14,392 bases of DNA, taken from NCBI GenBank assembly GCA_023380695.1, contig JAMCRT010000025.1, forward strand, positions 6,107 to 20,498, read 5' to 3'. The notes beneath the pieces were generated by a model. That model was given only the letters and a program-made list of their open reading frames with translations, did no database searches and was not told the origin of the DNA. Of this stretch, positions 1-7,268 are shown in pieces. Both the position numbers and the translations under genes were made by a program. The stretch is from Patescibacteria group bacterium (GTDB taxonomy: Bacteria > Patescibacteriota > Dojkabacteria > JAKAPS01 > JAJZLI01). Position 1 is the stretch's first letter. Every line of letters begins with the position of its first letter.

Positions 1-1516
1 TAGATATCAACCCTATTTTTTCTATACCATCTTCTAGTTCTTTTATATTTTTTACTATTTCAAATTTTGGAAATTTAATATCAAAATTTTTCAGTATTGT
101 AACAGCATCTTTGAAATTTAATATTTCCCCATCTTTATAATTTTTAATAATTGATATAATTTTATTATTTAATGATGTATCTTCATTTTCATATGTACTT
201 TCTCTAGATTTATTTTTTATGAATCTATTAAGATAGTCTAAAGATTTGATTGCTCTTTCTGGAAAATTATATGATGGAATGTTGATTTTTGTAAGATATT
301 CTATTGCTTTATCTGCATAATATCCTCCAGTGAATACTGATATTATAAATTTTTCTGAATTTTTGGAAAAATCAGATATAACCTTTGCAATATTGAAAAC
401 ATCAGTACTGGATTGAGGTGTTGTTATCGTTAATATGACATCAGTATCTATATCTTTATCTAATATTATAGATATATCTTTATATCTTTGAGACTTTGCA
501 TCACCGAGAATATCTATTGGATTTGATATTTTTCTTCCTTTAAAATATTTATTTAATTTATTTAGTGTTGATGTACAAAACTTTGAAAAAGAAAGATTAT
601 CTGACATCATATCTGTTGCCAGAATTGCCATTCCTCCAGCATTTGTTATAATGGCAAGTTTTGTATTCTTAATTTTTTTATATTTTAAATTTGAAAAAAT
701 TCTAGATACATCAAATAGATCTTCCATAGAAGATAGTTCTATAATATTGTTTTTTGCCATTCCCAAGGATAATATATCTTTATCTGAGACTATAGCACCT
801 GTATGTGATTTTATCTCAAGTTTACTTTTATTACTTTTTCCAGGAGATAGAACAAAAACTGGATTTTCAATTTTACCAAAATCTTTTATAAACTCTTTAA
901 AGTTATCTATACTTTCAAGATAAAAACACAAAAAATCATTTGGTTCTATATTTGGAATAATATCTGTTTCAGATATATCCATTTTATTACCCAAAGATAT
1001 AGCTTTTGATATACCTAAATTAGATGATCTGGAAAAATCTACTAAAGATGTTAATATTGCTCCAGATTGGGTTATCAAAAATAAATTTCCATCTTTGTCA
1101 TTTTCATTTTTTGAAAATGATGCATTAATATGTGATGAGAAAATTCCACATGAATTTGGCCCTATAATTCTTGTTTTTGTCCCTTTCAATAATTTTTTTA
1201 TTTCCTCCTCACTCTTTATATCTCCAGATTCCCTAAATCCTCCAGATATTATAACAATGCTAGAGATCTTTTTTTGAATACATTCTTTAACAACTTCAAG
1301 TACTTCTTTTTTAGGAATAATAATTATTGCCATATCTATATCATCCTTTATATCTAATATAGATTTATAAAATCTATTTCCTTTATTATTTATTTTGTAA
1401 ATCTTTCCTTTGAAATGAGAGTTTTGTATATTTTCAAGTATTGTATATCCTGTCTTTGAGTGATTATCACTTGCTCCAATTACAGCTATAGAAGACGGAT
1501 TAAATATTTGATTCAT
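1..1516 (-). CDS. ADP-forming acetyl/acyl-CoA synthetase, alpha-beta fusion (3' part outside window)
   Basis: Likely converts acetyl-CoA (or another acyl-CoA) + ADP + Pi to the acid + CoA + ATP, the substrate-level ATP step of fermentation, in the cytoplasm. It starts at ATG 1516 (MNQIFNPSSIAVIGASDN) and stays open for 505 codons to the left edge. Seen: an N-terminal CoA-binding Rossmann domain with GASD near residues 14-17 and IIGPNSCGIF; a succinyl-CoA-ligase-like domain with ITQSGA; then SPGKSNKS and SHTGA, where His238 matches the phosphorylated histidine of this family. From about residue 445 the sequence turns into the start of an ATP-grasp (beta) domain, with ILKNFDIKFP matching the usual 'L..yGIp.p'. 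The order is that of single-chain enzymes of about 700 residues, so roughly 200 residues are missing. A PatZ-like protein acetyltransferase with a C-terminal GNAT domain shares this front half and cannot be excluded. It is divergent to the ATPase gene. Confidence 0.88.
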   Translation of the reverse strand, partial: MNQIFNPSSIAVIGASDNHSKTGYTILENIQNSHFKGKIYKINNKGNRFYKSILDIKDDIDMAIIIIPKKEVLEVVKECIQKKISSIVIISGGFRESGDIKSEEEIKKLLKGTKTRIIGPNSCGIFSSHINASFSKNENDKDGNLFLITQSGAILTSLVDFSRSSNLGISKAISLGNKMDISETDIIPNIEPNDFLCFYLESIDNFKEFIKDFGKIENPVFVLSPGKSNKSKLEIKSHTGAIVSDKDILSLGMAKNNIIELSSMEDLFDVSRIFSNLKYKKIKNTKLAIITNAGGMAILATDMMSDNLSFSKFCTSTLNKLNKYFKGRKISNPIDILGDAKSQRYKDISIILDKDIDTDVILTITTPQSSTDVFNIAKVISDFSKNSEKFIISVFTGGYYADKAIEYLTKINIPSYNFPERAIKSLDYLNRFIKNKSRESTYENEDTSLNNKIISIIKNYKDGEILNFKDAVTILKNFDIKFPKFEIVKNIKELEDGIEKIGLIS

Positions 1517-1520
1517 ATAT

Positions 1521-1526
1521 ATAGTA
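1521..1526 (-). promoter_or_regulatory. Possible -10 box of the acyl-CoA synthetase gene
   Basis: TACTAT on the minus strand lies 4 nt before ATG 1516, with an overlapping TACTAC (1524-1529) 7 nt before it. The same TACTAT hexamer is the -10 box proposed for rloA. No -35 match is visible 17 nt upstream, so this is weak. If real, the mRNA would be leaderless or nearly so. No Shine-Dalgarno sequence is present. Confidence 0.3.
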
Positions 1527-1621
1527 GTATCACAAATGAATTAATTTTTAAACCAAATCTGCTGGCTATAAATTTTATTCTGATCCTATATCCAAAGTCT
1601 TAGAGTGTAAAACACATATAT

Positions 1622-1635
1622 AGGGTTGCAACCCT
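1622..1635. promoter_or_regulatory. 14-bp perfect palindrome, probable operator
   Basis: AGGGTTGCAACCCT is a perfect inverted repeat. Its centre TTGCAA (1626-1631) is also the -35 box of the ATPase promoter, so a dimeric protein bound here would block RNA polymerase. A weaker related element, GGTATAACC (1658-1666), sits about 33 bp downstream, near the predicted transcription start. It lies in the divergent region between the acyl-CoA synthetase and the DUF4143 ATPase. The regulator is unknown. Confidence 0.5.
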
Positions 1636-1654
1636 TAAACATTTGTAATATAAT
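1626..1654 (+). promoter_or_regulatory. Sigma-70-type promoter of the DUF4143 ATPase
   Basis: TTGCAA (1626-1631), a 17-nt spacer, then a perfect TATAAT (1649-1654). The predicted start is near 1661, giving an untranslated leader of about 20 nt before ATG 1682, with no Shine-Dalgarno sequence. The -35 box lies inside a perfect palindrome. Confidence 0.6.
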
Positions 1655-1681
1655 GGGGGTATAACCTTTAAATTAAAATAT

Positions 1682-2893
1682 ATGGAAAACTTATTTACTA
1701 TTTCAATCAATCTTATAAATACACTTGAAAACATATATGTTAGAGAGTGTTATGATAGGCTAGAGACAAATCACAGAATAGTTGGGATCGTAGGATCAAG
1801 AGGTATAGGAAAAACAACATACCTTCTGTATTATCTAAAAAGTCATTATTCTAATTCTGACAAGGGATTGTATGTATCTGCAGATGACATATATTTTAGT
1901 ACTAACAAATTGGTAGATCTTGTTGATGAATTTATTAAAGAAAGGGATGGAGAACTGATATGTATTGATGAGATACATAGGTATCCAAATTGGGCTCAAG
2001 AATTGAAGAATATTTATGATAGATATCCAAAATTTAGGGTAATATTCTCTGGTAGCTCTAGTATTAATTTAATTAAACAGACATATGATTTATCAAGGAG
2101 GGCTGTACTAAAGGCTATGTATGGTTTTTCTTTTAGAGAATATCTGGAATTTACAACAAAGACTAAATATCCCATTTTGAGCATTGATGAGATTGTACAA
2201 AATAGAACATTGAGTATAAATGGTATAAGAGATATTCCAGGATTAATTGGTCAATATAAACAATATTTAAAAGCCGGTTATTACCCATTAAATTTCGCCT
2301 TTTCAAATGATATGGATACGTATGAAGCATTGTTAGGTGTGGTAGATAAAACAATATATGTTGATATATCCACTTATTATTTATTAAAAACATCCACGCT
2401 GAATGTTTTTAAGCAGATTTTATACTTTATACATACATCAAAACCTTCAGTAATAAATCCGTCAAGATTAGCTAATAGTTTGGGTAAAGATAATAAAGAT
2501 ATTACTAGTTACTTAGATATGTTAAATGATACTGGGCTATTAAGGTATCTTCTTATCAATAAATCTGGACATGCATTGATTCGTAATACAAAGAAAGTTT
2601 ATCTAAATAACCCTAATTTAAGTTATGCGTTACAATTTGATACAGGAAAACCTGTAGAGATAGGTGCATTACGAGAGTTATTTGTGATATTACATATGGA
2701 TAATGCTGGATACAAAGTATTCTATTCCAAGAGAGGGGATATAGTAGTTGATAAATATGTTTTTGAAATTGGAGGGAAAAACAAGGATGCGCACCAAATC
2801 AATGGTATTGAGAATTCTTATTTACTTAAAGATGATGTATTACTTGGAGGAACTAAAACAATTCCAATATATTTATTAGGATTTCTATACTAG
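1682..2893 (+). CDS. AAA ATPase, AAA_14/DUF4143 type
   Basis: A P-loop ATPase of 403 residues. Seen: Walker A GSRGIGKTT near residues 38-46; Walker B LICIDEIHR near 92-100; the sensor-like IFSGSSS; and GFSFREYLEF, the family's usual 'ysFrEyl' block. A winged-helix-like middle follows, then a C-terminal region with VFEIGGKNK, resembling the E-x-K half of a PD-(D/E)XK-like fold found in many DUF4143 proteins. Length and order match the family. Its members are widespread in uncultured bacteria and archaea and have no firmly established biochemical role, so no substrate is named. The gene is monocistronic with its own promoter, under a likely operator. Direction and spacing do not link it to the glycosyltransferase that follows 112 bp later. 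The family assignment is firm; the function is unknown. Confidence 0.9.
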   Translation: MENLFTISINLINTLENIYVRECYDRLETNHRIVGIVGSRGIGKTTYLLYYLKSHYSNSDKGLYVSADDIYFSTNKLVDLVDEFIKERDGELICIDEIHRYPNWAQELKNIYDRYPKFRVIFSGSSSINLIKQTYDLSRRAVLKAMYGFSFREYLEFTTKTKYPILSIDEIVQNRTLSINGIRDIPGLIGQYKQYLKAGYYPLNFAFSNDMDTYEALLGVVDKTIYVDISTYYLLKTSTLNVFKQILYFIHTSKPSVINPSRLANSLGKDNKDITSYLDMLNDTGLLRYLLINKSGHALIRNTKKVYLNNPNLSYALQFDTGKPVEIGALRELFVILHMDNAGYKVFYSKRGDIVVDKYVFEIGGKNKDAHQINGIENSYLLKDDVLLGGTKTIPIYLLGFLY

Positions 2894-2967
2894 CATTAGA
2901 ATTCAGAAATTTATTGTCTATATCTCTCTAACTGGTCACCATGTTCTGACCCCCGCACAACATTTTA

Positions 2968-2996
2968 TTGATAATTAAGGGTTTTTCAAATATAAT
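2968..2996 (+). promoter_or_regulatory. Sigma-70-type promoter of the first glycosyltransferase
   Basis: TTGATA (2968-2973), a 17-nt spacer, TATAAT (2991-2996). Transcription should start near 3003-3005, so ATG 3006 is at or next to the 5' end of the mRNA. This decides the start: the in-frame TTG at 3000 would lie upstream of the transcript. Confidence 0.7.
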
Positions 2997-3005
2997 GTTT
3001 TGTAT

Positions 3006-4790
3006 ATGCAAAGAATTTTCACACTCACAAAAAAGAGCATAAGGTATATTAAACACTTTGGTATGAAATCTTTTTTTAAGAAAGCTAAGGTATATATAAA
3101 AAAAAGGATTCTCAGGGGTAGAGATAATATATCATATCAGGAGTTTGTAAAGAAGGAACAAAAAAGTTTAAATTTAAAAGCTATAAAAAAGGAAATTGAA
3201 AATTTTAAATACAAACCCCTTATATCAATAATCATTCCTATATATAAAACTCCAACAAATTTTTTAAAAGAAGCAATAGATAGTGTACAAAAACAATTAT
3301 ATGATAACTTTGAAATTATAATATATGATGATGCATCAAAAAGTATAGAAATAGATAATTATTTAAAAAGTATTCAGATTAAAAATCTAAAAATATTCTA
3401 TAACAAAAAAAACTCTGGTATAGCAAAGACTTCTAATAATGCAGTAAAAGAGTCAAAAGGAGAATATCTAGTTTTTCTAGATCATGATGATACTCTATCT
3501 CCAGATGCTTTATATGAGATAGTAAAGGTTTTAAATAAAACAAAATTTGATTATATATATTCAGATGAAGACAAATTATCAAAAAAAGGAATTAGGGAAG
3601 ATCCATTTTTTAAGCCTGATTTTTCATATGATATGTTACTCTCTTGTATGTATATAACACATATAAGAGCAATTAGAAAATCTACATTTTTGAAATTACA
3701 TGGTCTAGATACAAAATATGATGGAGCACAAGATTGGGATTTTGCACTAAGACTTCAAGAGAGAAAAGGATCATTCTATCATATACCAAAAATACTGTAT
3801 CATTGGAGGAAAACAGATGAGTCAACAGCAAATGATAAATCTGGTGCAAAATCATATGCATATAAAAGACAAAAAGAACTTATTGAAGCTCATCTTGAAA
3901 GATCACATATTAAAGCTAGAGTTGTTGAAGGATATTGGCAGGGTTCATATAAGATAGAAAGAAAGATAGATGGAGTTCCTAGTGTTTCTATAATAATACC
4001 TTTTAAAGATCAAGTCGAATATCTTAAAACATGTATAAATTCAATTTTTGTTTTATTTAAAAATAAAAACTATAAAATTGTACTAGTTAATAATCAAAGT
4101 GTGAAAAAGGAAACACTAGATTATCTTGAAAGTTTAAAAAGCAGAGATGATATAGAAATGTTGGATTATAACAGACCTTTTAATTATTCCTTAATTAATA
4201 ATTTTGCAGTAAAAAAAACTCAAAGCGATTACCTTTTATTTTTAAACAGTGATACAAAAGTTATAACACCGCACTGGATAGAAGAGATGTTACAAATTGC
4301 TCAAAGAAAAGATGTAGGAGCTGTAGGAGGACTGCTTCTATATAAAGATAATACAGTGCAACACGGTGGTATCATAGTAGGACTTGGAGGTGTTGCTGCT
4401 CACTCCCATAGAGGTTTTGATGGAGCATCTAATGGTCATGGAGGACTTTTAACACTAACACGTGATGTATCTGCTGTGACTGCAGCATGTATGATGATAG
4501 AAAGATCAAAATTTTTAAAAGTTAAAGGTTTTGATGATAGGTTGAGGATAGCATATAACGATGTAGATTTATGTCTAAGATTAGGCAAAATAGGATTAAA
4601 AAGTATATATACTCCATATATGAAGATGTATCATTATGAGACAAAAACAAGAAAAAAAACAGTTGGTGAGAATGTAGTAGATACAGGTATGTTTATAAAG
4701 AAATGGAAATACTTTCTAAAAAAAGGAGATCCATATTATAACCTTAATCTTACTTTATCAAAAGAAGATTATTCTCTAAGATTAGTGTGA
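3006..4790 (+). CDS. Tandem-domain family 2 glycosyltransferase (surface polysaccharide)
   Basis: A 594-residue enzyme likely adding sugars from nucleotide-sugar donors to a lipid-linked surface glycan at the inner face of the membrane. A basic N-terminal stretch of about 65 residues precedes the first GT-A domain: PLISIIIPIYKTP from about residue 71, metal-binding D-H-D-D at 159-162, YSDEDKL, then GAQDWDFALRLQE. A second GT-A domain starts near residue 325 (VSIIIPFKD), with the DxD-type LFLNSDT near 413-419 and YNDVDLCLRLGKIG toward the end. The C-terminus DPYYNLNLTLS is typical of these double-GT2 proteins. Both domains keep their acidic motifs, so two activities are plausible. ATG 3006 is preferred over TTG 3000 because the promoter overlaps the latter. 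A decayed copy of this gene's 3' end lies at 6399-6482, and the protein at 7269-9998 has the same double domain. The sugar is not predictable. Confidence 0.9.
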   Translation: MQRIFTLTKKSIRYIKHFGMKSFFKKAKVYIKKRILRGRDNISYQEFVKKEQKSLNLKAIKKEIENFKYKPLISIIIPIYKTPTNFLKEAIDSVQKQLYDNFEIIIYDDASKSIEIDNYLKSIQIKNLKIFYNKKNSGIAKTSNNAVKESKGEYLVFLDHDDTLSPDALYEIVKVLNKTKFDYIYSDEDKLSKKGIREDPFFKPDFSYDMLLSCMYITHIRAIRKSTFLKLHGLDTKYDGAQDWDFALRLQERKGSFYHIPKILYHWRKTDESTANDKSGAKSYAYKRQKELIEAHLERSHIKARVVEGYWQGSYKIERKIDGVPSVSIIIPFKDQVEYLKTCINSIFVLFKNKNYKIVLVNNQSVKKETLDYLESLKSRDDIEMLDYNRPFNYSLINNFAVKKTQSDYLLFLNSDTKVITPHWIEEMLQIAQRKDVGAVGGLLLYKDNTVQHGGIIVGLGGVAAHSHRGFDGASNGHGGLLTLTRDVSAVTAACMMIERSKFLKVKGFDDRLRIAYNDVDLCLRLGKIGLKSIYTPYMKMYHYETKTRKKTVGENVVDTGMFIKKWKYFLKKGDPYYNLNLTLSKEDYSLRLV

Positions 4791-4799
4791 AAAATAAAG

Positions 4800-4833
4800 T
4801 AAAATCAAATTTATATATATATTCTTGATTTTA
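4800..4833. terminator. Hairpin between convergent genes, possible bidirectional terminator
   Basis: TAAAATCAA (4800-4808) is complementary to TTGATTTTA (4825-4833): a 9-bp AT-rich stem around a 16-nt loop, 10 nt after the glycosyltransferase stop and facing the rloB remnant. Neither side has a long uninterrupted T tract, so efficiency is doubtful. Confidence 0.4.
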
Positions 4834-4892
4834 TCTAATTATATAGCAAAAAATTAGAAATATGGTCTTAGATTTTTTGTATATACTCTTTG

Positions 4893-5088
4893 TTAGCTAT
4901 TTTTATTTATCTCTTTTGCTTCTTGAACTAGTTTTAAGATATTATTATTTTTACCTTTTTGGACTTTTTTATAATTAGAAAATTTACTAAAATAATTTTT
5001 TTTCTGTTTCACCTTCTGTAATAATTAAAAAAGTTTTTCTTAATTTACGCTCTTTTCGCTTTCTTTTAAAATCGTGATTTCTTTTCAT
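4893..5088 (-). pseudogene. rloB: Frameshifted and truncated RloB remnant
   Basis: From ATG 5088, which overlaps the end of rloA by 23 nt, the protein begins MKRNHDFKRKRKERK and continues LRKTFLIITEGETEK. This is the basic start and 'EGxTE' block of the RloB family, whose EG.TE resembles a Toprim nuclease motif. The zero frame then stops at 4987-4989. After a one-base shift at a run of eight A's (minus strand; T8 at 4996-5003 on plus), the sequence continues as NYFSKFSNYKKVQKGK and ILKLVQEAKEINKNS, matching the next RloB blocks, until a stop at 4893-4895. Seven A's would restore the frame through GETEKNYF. About 65 codons remain of the roughly 200 in the family, so most of the protein is gone even if the shift is repaired. 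I saw no later RloB sequence down to the neighbouring gene. Confidence 0.75.
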
Positions 5089-6301
5089 GTAAAATTTCTT
5101 CAGTCTTAGAATAATCAATATTAGGTATAGCCCCGAATCTTCCAGCTTTATAAAGTTTGTCAATGGAAGCATCCTTTCGTAGTTTATAATCAGAGAGTGG
5201 ATAGAGGTCTGTAGCACCAAATTTATCTTTTTCTGTAAACCAAATTTGATCTCTTCTTAGTATATTTTCTCTTAAAAGCTCAATGTTTTGAACATTAAAT
5301 ATTAATTGAGATCTACGTTTATTATTCAAATTAAAAAGATTAACTATATATTTTACAAGATCCAAATGAAGTGAAGAGTCAAGTTCATCTATTACAAGAA
5401 CAATATCCTCTTCTTGTGCTTTAAATATATCTCCTGCAATTGTAAAAAACTTGATAGTCCCAGTAGATTCGGAAAGTTGTAGATTAAAATTTTCATTCCC
5501 AATTGGTACATCATCTTTTCCATATACGCTATGACCAGTTAGAACATAGTACAGATTATTTGTCCTAAATTGTAGATTAGAGTTTTCTATTTTCCTTATA
5601 TTTACATCATTAATACCTAAATCTGCAGTTTTTATAAAGTCAATAAATTTTTGTTTATCTGCATCATTTCTTTCTAGATAATCAATTGTTAATTTTGTTG
5701 CAAATGGATTGTTTTCAGTTTTATTTACTATATAAAATTTTGTTTTAAACCAATCAAGAATATCATTTGAGATTTGACCATTGAATTGTGCTACTACATT
5801 TAAAAATAGTGCTGTATTTTTAGTTTTATTCTCTAACCCAATCCCTTCTTTAAATTTGTCTCCAATTTTTATTTTGTTTTTATTTCTTTTAAAGAGTATA
5901 GAAGGTTTATTGGAAAAATATGCAGTTAACCATTCCTCATGTATACTTTTTTGATCTACTTTAAATCCATATATATATTTGATCTTTTTATATATGAAAA
6001 TTATTTCAAAAAGACTTGGACTCCTGCTTGTTTGCAAGTTTAACTTAAAATTATCTACTTGAATAGAATCAGTTGATTGGTTAGGAAATATAATCAAGCT
6101 TTGAAAAAATTCCATTGCAGCAAATAAATTTGTTTTCCCACTAGCATTAGCTCCATAGATTACTAAAGTTTTTAGTAAATTCAAAGAATCATCTATTTGA
6201 AAGTAATTATTTTTAAGTTCATCACCCTTTGAAGCAACCATACTAAAAGTTACTTTGTTCTTAAAAGATTTAAAATTTGCTATTGAAAACTCTATTAACA
6301 T
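5066..6301 (-). CDS. rloA: RloA-like AAA/ABC-type ATPase, probably degenerate
   Basis: A 411-residue ATPase of the RloA family, usually encoded with RloB in restriction-modification and defence loci. Seen: the start MLIEFSIANFKSFK; Walker A GANASGKT at residues 50-57; the signature-like LSESTGTIKF; Walker B VLVIDELDSSLH; then LRRDQIWFTEKD and GRFGAIP, both typical RloA blocks. Length and order are normal. The oddity is at residues 335-339, where the family normally has a switch-histidine block (about FTTHD) but this protein reads FNVQN, so Gln338 replaces the histidine needed for hydrolysis control in ABC-type ATPases. The partner rloB is truncated just downstream. The module lies inverted between a glycosyltransferase and a relic of a second glycosyltransferase tail. 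An intact reading frame beside a dead partner and a lost catalytic residue suggests recent decay, or retention of a non-catalytic role. Confidence 0.87.
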   Translation of the reverse strand: MLIEFSIANFKSFKNKVTFSMVASKGDELKNNYFQIDDSLNLLKTLVIYGANASGKTNLFAAMEFFQSLIIFPNQSTDSIQVDNFKLNLQTSRSPSLFEIIFIYKKIKYIYGFKVDQKSIHEEWLTAYFSNKPSILFKRNKNKIKIGDKFKEGIGLENKTKNTALFLNVVAQFNGQISNDILDWFKTKFYIVNKTENNPFATKLTIDYLERNDADKQKFIDFIKTADLGINDVNIRKIENSNLQFRTNNLYYVLTGHSVYGKDDVPIGNENFNLQLSESTGTIKFFTIAGDIFKAQEEDIVLVIDELDSSLHLDLVKYIVNLFNLNNKRRSQLIFNVQNIELLRENILRRDQIWFTEKDKFGATDLYPLSDYKLRKDASIDKLYKAGRFGAIPNIDYSKTEEILHEKKSRF

Positions 6302-6307
6302 ATTTAT

Positions 6308-6336
6308 ATAGTACTATATTGTATATATTTTGTCAA
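6308..6336 (-). promoter_or_regulatory. Sigma-70-type promoter of rloA
   Basis: On the minus strand, a perfect TTGACA (6336-6331), a 17-nt spacer and TACTAT (6313-6308). The predicted start falls at about 6301, the A of the rloA ATG, giving a leaderless mRNA. No Shine-Dalgarno sequence is present. Confidence 0.65.
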
Positions 6337-6398
6337 TATATGTGAAAATATCACAAATTATCTTAAAATAAATATAAAATGTGATAAATTAATAACGT

Positions 6399-6482
6399 GA
6401 GAATATTCTTAAAAAAAGAAATTCTTTCTATCATATTAATTTTATCTTACCAAAAGAAAATTATTTTCTAAGATCAGTGTGA
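6399..6482 (+). pseudogene. Relic of a family 2 glycosyltransferase 3' end
   Basis: The last 35 bases around the stop (6451-6485) match the 3' end of the glycosyltransferase at 3006-4790 (4759-4793) at 31 of 35 positions by hand alignment. The four differences are all C/T or A/G changes. The match continues more loosely upstream to about 6399. Read with small shifts it gives ...FLKKE..., then PKENYFLRSV and a TGA stop at 6480-6482, against SKEDYSLRLV in the intact gene. There is no long open frame. It is the last piece of a former second copy, whose remainder was probably lost or replaced when the rloAB segment arrived. Confidence 0.65.
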
Positions 6483-6501
6483 AAGTAATTTATAAGGGAT
6501 A

Positions 6502-6510
6502 TGGTATAAT
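6502..6510 (+). promoter_or_regulatory. Extended -10 promoter of the 225-residue membrane protein
   Basis: TG at 6502-6503, one base, then TATAAT at 6505-6510: an extended -10 element that can work without a good -35, and none is visible. The -10 ends 9 nt before ATG 6520, so the transcript should begin within about three bases of the start codon. Confidence 0.6.
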
Positions 6511-6519
6511 GCTTTTACA

Positions 6520-7197
6520 ATGGATAAATTGTATTCATCTATCATTGAAGAATTAGATAAAAGTGTTCAGTCAGTATTTTTTACAAATACTATAACTGGA
6601 ATTTTTATTCTTTTACTTTTATATTTATTAATATCTTTTTCTTATACAAATTCTATATATATCGCTTTTTCAGAATTTGGGTTATTTGTATCTCATTTAT
6701 CTATTACTCAAATATTTATATTAATAATCATAACTTTCTTTATAGGGTATTTTTCTACCATATTGTATGATTTAGCTTTGTTAATTTTACAAAAGATTGA
6801 TAGTAATAATTTTATTCTTGATAATTTAACGGGCAGTAGTTATATAAATAAAAATAATGAAGATTACAAAAAGGAACTTAAGAAAAAATTTGGTGAAAAT
6901 AAAGATTATTATAACCTTGCATATTTATATACAAAAGATGGAAAGAATTATGTATATGATTTCTATTTTAGAATAAATAGATCTTTAATGGGTGGTATGT
7001 ACATGGTTTTTTTAGTGTCATTTTTTATCTATTGTTACACATATAACCCAATATATTTCATAAGTACAATAATTTTAGGTATCTGTATTTATTGTCTCTA
7101 TAAACAAAAAACTTCACTAACGAAAGTAAATATAAAGAATACATATAACAGTTTCTATATAAAAGTATTAAATGAAAATAAAAATGACTATTCCTAA
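6520..7197 (+). CDS. Hypothetical membrane protein, four predicted helices
   Basis: A 225-residue protein that I do not recognise. Visible: hydrophobic stretches at about residues 24-44, 64-90, 157-174 and 176-194, with a polar, Lys/Asn-rich cytoplasmic-looking loop of about 65 residues between the second and third (DYKKELKKKFGENKDYYNLA). This two-plus-two arrangement around a soluble middle has no signature motif I can name. It has its own extended -10 promoter and probably a leaderless mRNA. The next gene starts 71 nt downstream on the same strand without an obvious promoter, so the two may be co-transcribed, which would loosely associate it with glycan synthesis. It starts just after the glycosyltransferase relic, so it may have belonged to the same ancestral gene block. 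Confidence 0.75.
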   Translation: MDKLYSSIIEELDKSVQSVFFTNTITGIFILLLLYLLISFSYTNSIYIAFSEFGLFVSHLSITQIFILIIITFFIGYFSTILYDLALLILQKIDSNNFILDNLTGSSYINKNNEDYKKELKKKFGENKDYYNLAYLYTKDGKNYVYDFYFRINRSLMGGMYMVFLVSFFIYCYTYNPIYFISTIILGICIYCLYKQKTSLTKVNIKNTYNSFYIKVLNENKNDYS

Positions 7198-7268
7198 ATT
7201 TTGTTTGTAAATGATTTGTTTTATTGATAAAATTCATTCAAACTGTGATTTTTAATTAAAAAATATTT

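Noticed and set aside
651..1277. Two plus-strand open frames (651-923, 1095-1277)
   Set aside because: They are antisense to the well-supported acyl-CoA synthetase frame and show no family features.
3000..3005. TTG at 3000 as the start of the first glycosyltransferase
   Set aside because: It lies 4 nt after the TATAAT box, upstream of the predicted transcription start; ATG 3006 fits better.
4987..5220. 77-residue minus-strand open frame
   Set aside because: Its first 44 residues are out-of-frame rloA sequence; only the part from ATG 5088 is RloB-like, so it is annotated as a remnant from there.
7198..7268. Separate promoter for the methyltransferase-glycosyltransferase gene (TTGATA 7224-7229)
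   Set aside because: No acceptable -10 box lies 16-18 nt downstream (GATTTT at 17), so co-transcription with the preceding gene is as likely.
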